Origin: an uncultured Collinsella sp.
Lineage (GTDB): Bacteria; Actinomycetota; Coriobacteriia; Coriobacteriales; Coriobacteriaceae
Reading direction: 5' to 3'
Assembly (NCBI GenBank): GCA_900550185.1
Contig: URRN01000142.1
Coordinates: 1 to 5,455 of the forward strand
DNA length: 5,455 bases
In this document: positions 1-5,455 of the stretch, piece by piece
How the letters are laid out: each line of letters begins with the position of its first letter
Numbering within the stretch: the first letter of the stretch is position 1
Program-made: the position numbers and the translations under genes
Notes under the pieces: model-generated
What the model was told of the DNA's origin: nothing
The model's input: the letters and a program-made list of their open reading frames with translations, nothing else
Databases searched by the model: none

Positions 1-5
1 TTCCC

Positions 6-980
6 ATGCCGTTGATGTGCACCGCCTTTGTGCCGGGGCAGATTGACGCTGCGGTTGCAGGCATTTCCGACCCCGATTCACGCACCATCGCCACGGCAGA
101 AGTGCTGTACTTTCGCGGACAGGCCACACTCGCCGCCAAGACAGCACGCCCCTATCTTGACGCCACCGACCCCGCGCTGCGCTATTCCGCATGCCTTATC
201 TGCGGATATGCCAGTCTGTCGCTCAACCGTATCACCGATGCCCGTCGTTGCCTTGCGGGCATCCTCGATACGCCAACTGACGAGGAATCGTCTGCCGTCC
301 ACGCCACGCATATCCTGTTCGCCTCCGCCGCGAGCGTCCTGTTGCACTTGCCTTCCCCGTATTCTGCCGAAGAGTTTTATCCACTTGCGGCGCATCTGCC
401 CGAAGGCCTGCGCCTGTTCGCCAGCTACGTGATGGCGCACGCGTTGTATCTGCGCGGCGAATACGGCCGCAGCCTGGGCATGGCGGAAAACGCCCTGATT
501 ATGAAACAGGGAAGCTACCCCATCTCGGAGCTATTCCTGCACTTGTCGGCTTCGATGGCCTGTATGAGTCTCAAAGACGTCGACGCCGCAAAAGCGCATT
601 TTGGCGCCGCTTGGGACATTGCGCGCCCCGACGGCCTTATCGAACTCATCGGCGAACACCACGGCCTTTTGCAGGGGCTCATCGAGGCGTGCCTAAAAAC
701 GCAATACCCCGACGATTTCGCACGCATCATCGAGATCACGTATCGATTCAGCTACGGCTGGCGGCGCATCCACAACCCCGATTCGGGCGAGGACGTGGCC
801 GACGATTTAACGACCACGGAATTCACCATGGCCATGCTCGCCTGTCGTGGATGGACCAACGCCGAAATCGCACGCCATATGGGAGTATCGCCGGGCACCG
901 TCAAAAACCGCCTATCCGGCGTATACGCAAAGCTTGGCATCGGCACACGCGCCGAGCTGGTCGCGCATATGTTGCGTTAG
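6..980 (+). CDS. LuxR-family (GerE-type HTH) transcriptional regulator with helical N-terminal region; 5' end possibly incomplete
   Basis: Predicted cytoplasmic DNA-binding regulator of 324 residues. The C-terminus is a clear LuxR/GerE helix-turn-helix: LTTTEF at 268-273, then WTNAEIARHMGVSPGTVKNR at 283-302, then YAKLGIGTRAEL at 307-318. These match the family pattern LTxRE...SNxEIAxxL...TVKxHxxxIxxKL, although R302 stands where His is common. Residues 1-230 are alpha-helical and Ala/Leu-rich with TPR-like spacing, for example around ALRYSACLICGYASLSLN and AHALYLRGEYGRSLGM. They probably form a sensing or protein-binding solenoid. No receiver domain, Walker motif or membrane segment is visible. 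From memory, coriobacterial genomes carry many regulators with a similar GEHHGLLQGL segment (216-225) and WRRIHNP linker (252-258). The frame is open to the left edge and no ribosome binding site can be seen for the ATG at 6 (another ATG lies at 15), so N-terminal residues may be missing. The gene lies 155 bases upstream of a surface-protein gene on the same strand, which suggests local control of it. Confidence 0.9.
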   Translation: MPLMCTAFVPGQIDAAVAGISDPDSRTIATAEVLYFRGQATLAAKTARPYLDATDPALRYSACLICGYASLSLNRITDARRCLAGILDTPTDEESSAVHATHILFASAASVLLHLPSPYSAEEFYPLAAHLPEGLRLFASYVMAHALYLRGEYGRSLGMAENALIMKQGSYPISELFLHLSASMACMSLKDVDAAKAHFGAAWDIARPDGLIELIGEHHGLLQGLIEACLKTQYPDDFARIIEITYRFSYGWRRIHNPDSGEDVADDLTTTEFTMAMLACRGWTNAEIARHMGVSPGTVKNRLSGVYAKLGIGTRAELVAHMLR

Positions 981-993
981 CGACCGGGCTGCC

Positions 994-1027
994 AAGCGCA
1001 TCGAACGCGTTCCGGAACCCGGCGCTT
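994..1027. repeat. Nested inverted repeats with alternating GAAC/GTTC half-sites (possible operator)
   Basis: GAACGCGTTC (1003-1012) and GTTCCGGAAC (1009-1018) are both perfect 10-base palindromes and share GTTC. The half-sites GAAC, GTTC and GAAC therefore start at 1003, 1009 and 1015, six bases apart. An outer pair, AAGCGC (994-999) and GCGCTT (1022-1027), brackets them. LuxR-type dimers bind dyad-symmetric sites, so an operator is plausible. A folded RNA element is the alternative. No T-tract follows, which argues against a standard terminator. Function is inferred only. Confidence 0.4.
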
Positions 1028-1037
1028 CGCTCGATCA

Positions 1038-1061
1038 ATTTGGACATTTTGACCCTTGAAC
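1038..1061 (+). repeat. Tandem 8-base near-repeats in the promoter region
   Basis: ATTTGGAC (1038-1045) is followed directly by ATTTTGAC (1046-1053), which matches it at 7 of 8 positions. A weaker third unit, CCTTGAAC (1054-1061), matches the second at 4 of 8. Short in-phase direct repeats can be activator-binding boxes, but three units this short could also arise by chance. Confidence 0.25.
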
Positions 1062-1124
1062 GGCACTACCGCCACGAAGCGGCTTCTCGCAAAATTGGAT
1101 TATTTCCATCGATACCTGCGGGAT

Positions 1125-1129
1125 GGGAG
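1125..1129 (+). promoter_or_regulatory. Shine-Dalgarno sequence of the surface-protein gene
   Basis: GGGAG lies six bases upstream of the ATG at 1136, a near-ideal sequence and spacing. It decides the start, because the frame stays open upstream of this ATG back into the regulator gene and in-frame TTG codons occur at 1040 and 1049. Starting at 1136 also puts the twin-arginine pair at residues 4-5, as expected for a signal peptide. Confidence 0.75.
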
Positions 1130-1135
1130 CCAAAG

Positions 1136-1258
1136 ATGCTTGATCGCCGTTCGTTACTTGTTGCCGGAGCGTCCTCGCTGGCGAGCATTATGTTGCCGCG
1201 CGTGCCGGGAAGCGCAAACGCCTTCATATTGCCGTTTGCGCCCACCGAAGCCTATGCC
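1136..1258 (+). other. Twin-arginine (Tat) signal peptide of the surface protein
   Basis: The protein begins MLDRRSLLVAGASSLASIML. The Arg pair at residues 4-5 followed by S-L-L fits a relaxed form of the Tat consensus (S/T-R-R-x-F-L-K). The hydrophobic stretch (about residues 7-20) is short and only moderately hydrophobic with many Ala/Gly/Ser, and Arg22 lies before the cleavage region; both are typical of Tat rather than Sec signals. Two AxA sites are visible: ANA at 27-29 (ending at base 1222) and AYA at 39-41 (ending at base 1258). The second, followed by DEKDPF, leaves a polar mature N-terminus, so either may be used. Confidence 0.75.
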
Positions 1259-4200
1259 GACGAAAAAGACCCCTTCAGGGTGCTCGTTCTCTCGCGCACC
1301 ATGTTTGGTGTGGTCGTGGTCGACGTCGCCAACAAGAATGCGCCCATCGCAGGTGCCCAGGTCACGCTCACATCACGCTATGCCGCAGGCAAGCAGCTCA
1401 CCGCCATGACCGACGACGAAGGCACGACCATCTTTGAGGTCGCGCCGCTTTCGGAAGGCTACGTGGACGAGGCAACGCTCCTTGACGCGTACGACTTTAA
1501 CGGCGGCATCTCCATTAGCATGGCAGGCTACCGCGATGTCGAGATTCCCCTTGCGCGTATCCAGGGCGGCACCGCTATTACCGCACCCACACGTCCGCTC
1601 TCCGATGGCGAGCCGTACTTTCGACAGCTCACGTTCGACGAATGGGACATCCAGTACGCCGACGCCACGTTTATGGCAATGCCAGCGGACGAAGCAGCAA
1701 ACGACCAGCCCGACACGCACGCTTTTACCGTGCAGGCTCATCTGCCGCAGGGCGGGCAGGCAACGTTGCATATCAATAAAGTGATGCCCGCTGCGGGCAG
1801 CTCAACCGAAACCGTCACGCAGATCGGTCAGATCAAGGCCAGCGCATCGGGCGCGGATAATCTGGCGACGTTCACGCTCGAAGACACGTTCCTCGATGCA
1901 GCTTCGGGCCTTCTGGAGGAAGGGTGCAAGCTGCGCTTTATGCTCGACTACCAGGGCAAAACCTACACGCTCTCATCCCCTATGGCCGTTGTCACCGCGC
2001 CGGCCGCAAAGGCGGAATCGGGCTCGACCACCATCATTCCCACCACCATGGACCAAGAGATCACTCCGTTTGATTTCCCCGCGGCGTTTCCCGGCATCGG
2101 CGGCAATAAGTTCACGTGCTGGATACCCACATTTCCGATCCTCTTCGATTTCTCGTTTGCTGGATACGTGCTGTTTGGCGGAGGATACAAACCAGCCAGC
2201 TATATGAACGATTCGGGCAATCCTGATCCGGAATACTGGAAGAAATCACCGCGCGAGTCGGGTGCCAAGCAGGCAAACCGCTACCTCGACGAGATGGAGG
2301 GGAAGTGGAATCAGTACAAGAGGATGAGTGCCGGTTCGGGCACCGATCCAAGAAACACCAAGCTCCTTCGCCACCATTGCACGCCGCTGTTCACGATGGA
2401 TATCGCCACACAGCTGTACGGCTCGCTCGCCTACGATTGGGTGGGCAAAACCTGGGGTAACAACAACGACCCCGCATACGGCAATATTAAGGCCCTCTTC
2501 CAGGTAAGAACCGACCTCAATTGGACCGAGCAGTTTACCCTAGGACCGGTGCCATTTTTCCTAAACGTCAACCCCTGGGTGCTGGCAAAACTGGCGCTCG
2601 CCGTGGGTGCCCACACGCACGGCAGCGGCGCGGCGTTTTTTAAAAACATTTCGCTCGACTATTCAAACACGTCGGGCTCGTTCACCATCCAGATCGGGCT
2701 CGCCGTCACCTTTGGCGCCGGCGTTGCAGGCGTCGCTTCGTCTGCCGTGCGCGGCGCCGCATCCCTCACGCTGTTCATTGGGTACGAGAAGGCGGATGGA
2801 CACCAGCTTCCGCGACTGCGCGTAGGTGCGGACGTCGATGTCGATGTGATACTCCAGTTCGTCATGTTCAAGTGGACCACCAAAGCTTGGTCGGGATCGT
2901 GGCCCACACTCCTCGATTCGTGGAATATGTCAGTGAACAATGGCGATCAGTATGTGCTCCAGCGCTCTGAGCTGGCATTGGGTGGAAATACGCCTTATAC
3001 GTTGGATGCCTGCTTCGGCACGCCCGGCAACGCCGAGACAGGTGGTGTGCCGCAATTTATCGCATCGGCCACCATCGTCACTAACGCCGAGCTGCTCGCA
3101 CGCGCCGAGGTTAAGGCCACTGCCGTAAACGCCGCGCCTGTCGTGCGCGATTGGGATCAAGCGGTCACGCGCATTGAGCTCGAGGCGGATGCAGAAAGCG
3201 ACGACACGGGACAGATCGAGCATTTCGTCCATGCACTGATAGAGAACGACGAAAACGCCGCGCCAATGTATAAGTACACCTATATCGGGCAGGCGACGAA
3301 CGCCGTTGCGGACCCCAACGCCAATTCTGCCGGCGTGTCGGAGGACGAGCGTGGCGGCATAAAACCCTCGAGCGACAACGTGCTGTTTTCCGGCGTGCTC
3401 AGCGAAGCCCACATGAAGCTGGCAATGATTGCCGGCGTAGAATGCCTGTTCCGTATCGCCTCGGTGTGCTACGGCGACAATGGCCGCTCGCGCCTGGTGG
3501 TGCACACAAGGGCAAACGGCACGTGGTCCGCCCCCACGCCCGTGGACTTTCCCCTTGGGTTTGGCGAGGGCGACGTGGAGCGCGACGGCATATACGATTA
3601 CGACTTCGACGTGGTGGAATATACGGACGAGAGGGGAAACCAGGACGCCTACGTGCTGCTGGTCTCGGGCGAGCGCCCCGACGGCGACAACACCCTTTTC
3701 GATACGGCAAGCACAGCCGGCATACTGTCCGTCGTGCGCCTGCGCATAAGTAATGACGAGACCCGCGTGGTGTCGCATACGTCATGGCGCAGCATCTCGC
3801 GCGGCCGCCTGCAAGAGGATGGCTACCATTGCCTGCAGTGCCCGCGTATCACGGTGGGCAAGACGCTGGTCGACGGGCGCCTGTCGGGTGCCTACCTCCA
3901 CCGCCGCGGAACCACCGCAGAAAAGGCGCTCGGCAGCGAGGCTGAGGTTGCGCTGGAGTGCTTTACCCTGTGGTCGGACGTTTCGGGCGACAGCCTGACG
4001 TTCCGCCAAGTTCTCCGCTTTCCGCAAGCACCGTCGAGTATCGAGCTGGGCGAGCCCGAAAATATCAACGGCAAAATGGTGGTGCCCGTTGCGTACGAGA
4101 CCGCAGACGGTTGCGGCTGCGCATCGTACGCCGTGATCGGCCAGTCCATTGCGGGCTGGGGCGTTATGTCACCAGACGCCACGGTACCCCGTGCGGTGCC

Positions 4201-5455
4201 GTGGCCACAACATTCGGGCTTTTTGGCCACCGTCAACGAGCAACTGCAGCATATTACTTGGACGCGAGGCGCATCGGCATTTGCAACGCAGCCCGTGGGT
4301 GCCGCAGGCTGTGGCCCGGCATCGTTTAGCGTAAGCAACAACGGCAGGTGTGTACTCTATGTAGAGAACACCGACGGCAAGGTGGAACAAACCTACGACG
4401 AAGAAGGCAACCCGGTAGCAGTGATGGGCAAGCACTTCCGCATCTTCGCCAGCACCTTGGCAGGCGACCTGTTCACGGAGCCGTTCGTAATGTGCGAGCT
4501 GGACCATCCCGTCGATCAGATAACGACATTTTTGACGTCGGGAGGCATGCTCTCCGCGCTCGCCACGCACATTGTGAGCGCGGAGAAGAGCGAGGCAGAA
4601 CTACACGGCATCGAAGTGCCCTTGGTGGCGTGTGCCACTCCGACGGGCGCAGTCGCTACCTCGGGCGCGGTGGTGCCCGGAGCAGCAGGCGAATCCTTCA
4701 TGGTCACGGTTCGAAACGACGGCAACACCTTGCTGACCGCCGGCACGATCGATCTGTACCGAGAGGGCTCCAGCCAGCCGTTCTCCAGCGCATCCATCGG
4801 ATTCGGAGCGAACGCGCGCATGGCTTCGATCTACGATCCAGAGCTTGCCGAGGACGCTTCGGCCAACGACATGGCACACGTGAAGCACGCGCTCGAGGCG
4901 CTGGGCGCACGTTTTGCGACGCACCCGCTGGTTGCCGACAATGGAAACGCCGTGCTGGCACCAGGCTGCACGGCACAGTTCCGCATGAGCTTCGCCATCC
5001 CCGAAAGTTGGAGCGACGAAGTGGGCAAACGCGTAACGCTGTATGCGAAAGCGCGTGATCTGGTGGCGCTCGATCCCGTAACGCTCGGGGAAATTCGACC
5101 AGGCGCGAACTCGGCGCTGGGTGCCGTACTGCACGAGCTTCATGTGCCCGACGCGGCATGCGAACGCTCAGAAGTTCAGGTCGGCGTATGCGACAGCGCG
5201 GATACGACAGAACTTCACGACGCCCCGATGACAGCAGACGACGATGGCGGCTCGAGTGGCGGCGGTACCGACGAGGGCGGCGGCTCCGGCGGAAGCAGCT
5301 CCGGCAGTGGCAAGGACCACGGCAATAACAAGCGCTCCGGGAAAGCGGGCGCGCTTGCGGGCACGGGCGATGTCAACGTCCCCCTTACAGCAGCCGCCGC
5401 AGCACTCGCCGCGGCAGGCGCCGGCCTCGTCGCCTACAGCGCCCGCCGCACGGCG
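1136..5455 (+). CDS. Large Tat-exported, LAxTG-anchored modular cell-surface protein of unknown function; no stop codon in window
   Basis: An unbroken frame of 1440 codons reaches the last base. Its C-terminus already looks complete, so the stop probably lies just beyond. Regions in order: Tat-like signal peptide (1 to 29 or 41); transthyretin-like beta-sandwich, 56-105, with GVVVVDVANKNAPIAGAQVT then TDDEGTTIFEVAPL, resembling CarboxypepD_reg or Cna_B modules; a second all-beta part, about 130-300, containing EPYFRQLTFDEWD (159-171); an aromatic and Gly-rich region, about 309-598, ending FKWTTKAWSGSW (578-589); a beta-propeller-like region, about 606-1147, with blade-like stretches such as RANGTWSAPTPVDF (792-805) and FSVSNNGRCVLYVEN (1064-1078); a CARDB-like sandwich, about 1160-1312, with VTVRNDGNTLLTAGTIDLYR (1190-1209); a Gly/Ser/Asp linker, 1368-1403; and the sorting signal, 1407-1438. 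Eighteen cysteines are spread from 264 to 1352, so disulfides are possible. No protease, glycosidase or other catalytic motif is seen. The likely role is binding or adhesion at the cell wall, probably controlled by the upstream LuxR-type gene. Module names rest on pattern reading; surface location is firm, function unknown. Confidence 0.92.
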   Translation, partial: MLDRRSLLVAGASSLASIMLPRVPGSANAFILPFAPTEAYADEKDPFRVLVLSRTMFGVVVVDVANKNAPIAGAQVTLTSRYAAGKQLTAMTDDEGTTIFEVAPLSEGYVDEATLLDAYDFNGGISISMAGYRDVEIPLARIQGGTAITAPTRPLSDGEPYFRQLTFDEWDIQYADATFMAMPADEAANDQPDTHAFTVQAHLPQGGQATLHINKVMPAAGSSTETVTQIGQIKASASGADNLATFTLEDTFLDAASGLLEEGCKLRFMLDYQGKTYTLSSPMAVVTAPAAKAESGSTTIIPTTMDQEITPFDFPAAFPGIGGNKFTCWIPTFPILFDFSFAGYVLFGGGYKPASYMNDSGNPDPEYWKKSPRESGAKQANRYLDEMEGKWNQYKRMSAGSGTDPRNTKLLRHHCTPLFTMDIATQLYGSLAYDWVGKTWGNNNDPAYGNIKALFQVRTDLNWTEQFTLGPVPFFLNVNPWVLAKLALAVGAHTHGSGAAFFKNISLDYSNTSGSFTIQIGLAVTFGAGVAGVASSAVRGAASLTLFIGYEKADGHQLPRLRVGADVDVDVILQFVMFKWTTKAWSGSWPTLLDSWNMSVNNGDQYVLQRSELALGGNTPYTLDACFGTPGNAETGGVPQFIASATIVTNAELLARAEVKATAVNAAPVVRDWDQAVTRIELEADAESDDTGQIEHFVHALIENDENAAPMYKYTYIGQATNAVADPNANSAGVSEDERGGIKPSSDNVLFSGVLSEAHMKLAMIAGVECLFRIASVCYGDNGRSRLVVHTRANGTWSAPTPVDFPLGFGEGDVERDGIYDYDFDVVEYTDERGNQDAYVLLVSGERPDGDNTLFDTASTAGILSVVRLRISNDETRVVSHTSWRSISRGRLQEDGYHCLQCPRITVGKTLVDGRLSGAYLHRRGTTAEKALGSEAEVALECFTLWSDVSGDSLTFRQVLRFPQAPSSIELGEPENINGKMVVPVAYETADGCGCASYAVIGQSIAGWGVMSPDATVPRAVPWPQHSGFLATVNEQLQHITWTRGASAFATQPVGAAGCGPASFSVSNNGRCVLYVENTDGKVEQTYDEEGNPVAVMGKHFRIFASTLAGDLFTEPFVMCELDHPVDQITTFLTSGGMLSALATHIVSAEKSEAELHGIEVPLVACATPTGAVATSGAVVPGAAGESFMVTVRNDGNTLLTAGTIDLYREGSSQPFSSASIGFGANARMASIYDPELAEDASANDMAHVKHALEALGARFATHPLVADNGNAVLAPGCTAQFRMSFAIPESWSDEVGKRVTLYAKARDLVALDPVTLGEIRPGANSALGAVLHELHVPDAACERSEVQVGVCDSADTTELHDAPMTADDDGGSSGGGTDEGGGSGGSSSGSGKDHGNNKRSGKAGALAGTGDVNVPLTAAAAALAAAGAGLVAYSARRTA
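5237..5344 (+). other. Low-complexity Gly/Ser/Asp linker (wall-spanning stalk)
   Basis: Residues 1368-1403 are almost entirely Gly, Ser, Asp, Lys and Asn, from DDDGGSSGGG to NNKRSGK, encoded by GGC-rich low-complexity DNA. Position and composition fit a flexible spacer that carries the folded part of a sortase substrate through the peptidoglycan. Confidence 0.8.
5354..5455 (+). other. LAGTG cell-wall sorting signal with membrane segment and basic tail
   Basis: LAGTG at residues 1407-1411 is followed by D1412, a hydrophobic Ala-rich segment (about 1413-1434) and ARRTA (1436-1440). This is the three-part layout of sortase substrates. Ala replaces the usual Pro at the second position. LAxTG is the documented preference of class E sortases in high-G+C Actinobacteria, which agrees with the inferred host group. 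The sortase gene is not in this window. Confidence 0.85.

Larger units (their letters stand above)
981..1135 (+). promoter_or_regulatory. Intergenic region likely carrying the promoter/operator of the surface-protein gene
   Basis: This is the only non-coding stretch between the two genes. The first half is G+C-rich and palindromic. The second half is richer in A/T, as expected of a promoter. TTGGAC (1040-1045) and TTGACC (1049-1054) resemble -35 boxes, but no good -10 hexamer follows either at 16-18 bases. GATTAT (1098-1103) is the best -10-like hexamer and lacks a matching -35, so the exact promoter is not identified. There is no G+C stem followed by a T-run, so an intrinsic terminator after the regulator is not convincing and read-through from the regulator gene remains possible. 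Confidence 0.45.

Noticed and set aside
981..1050. Intrinsic terminator after the regulator
   Set aside because: Inverted repeats are present, but the best long stem has only six pairs around a 22-base loop and no T-run follows it directly. The nearest T-rich bases (1039-1050) belong to the repeat region.
1056..1409. TTG-initiated frame of 117 codons crossing the start of the surface-protein gene
   Set aside because: No ribosome binding site supports it, its product is Arg/Pro/Ser-rich without a recognisable fold, and it overlaps the well-supported start at 1136 in another frame.
2930..3778. Long minus-strand open frame (282 codons) inside the surface-protein gene
   Set aside because: It lies wholly antisense to a continuous, domain-rich frame, is unusually rich in His, Arg, Val and Cys, shows no domain and overlaps other spurious frames. 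This is typical of a high-G+C antisense shadow.
4348..5058. Plus-strand open frame of 236 codons within the surface-protein gene
   Set aside because: It is extremely Arg/Gly/His-rich and low in hydrophobic residues, as expected of an out-of-frame reading of GC-rich coding DNA; the true frame there encodes the propeller-like and CARDB-like parts.
5237..5344. Tandem DNA repeat or phase-variable tract in the Gly/Ser linker
   Set aside because: The GGC/TCC codons are irregularly mixed and no exact repeat unit recurs enough to suggest slippage; it reads as an ordinary low-complexity protein linker.
1136..5455. Possible frameshift or pseudogene because of the very long frame and missing stop
   Set aside because: The frame is continuous for 1440 codons with consistent codon choice, an intact signal peptide and an intact C-terminal sorting signal. 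The missing stop is explained by the window ending exactly on a codon boundary at the expected basic tail.

Overview
The window is G+C-rich (roughly 60% by eye). Both genes lie on the + strand and share the same codon style (GCC, GAC, CGC and GGC favoured). Three things together point to the class Coriobacteriia of the Actinomycetota (gut genera such as Collinsella or the Eggerthellaceae): a LuxR-type regulator with a helical N-terminal part, a large twin-arginine-exported surface protein beside it, and a C-terminal LAxTG sorting signal. This placement comes from reading the sequence; no search was run.

Layout. (1) Positions 6-980 hold a LuxR-family transcription factor. Its left end touches the window edge, so the true start may lie upstream. 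(2) Positions 981-1135 are a 155-base intergenic region. It holds a cluster of overlapping GAAC/GTTC palindromes, an A/T-richer stretch with tandem 8-base repeats, and a good Shine-Dalgarno sequence. (3) From 1136 to the last base (5455) there is one uninterrupted reading frame of 1440 codons with no stop inside the window, so it is the dominant gene although it is formally 3'-open. It encodes a modular cell-surface protein. In order it has a Tat-type signal peptide, a transthyretin-like (CarboxypepD_reg/Cna_B-like) beta-sandwich, a second all-beta region, an unfamiliar region rich in aromatic residues and glycine, a long beta-propeller-like region, a CARDB-like beta-sandwich, a Gly/Ser/Asp linker, an LAGTG motif, an Ala-rich membrane segment and an Arg-containing tail.

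Working model (inference): the LuxR-type protein is a local regulator of the surface protein. The surface protein would fold in the cytoplasm, leave through Tat and be linked to the wall by a sortase that accepts LAxTG. No catalytic site is recognisable, so adhesion or ligand binding is more likely than enzymatic activity. The protein's core (about residues 300-1150) is the least explained and most interesting part of the window. No tRNA, rRNA, CRISPR, insertion sequence or other mobile element was seen.
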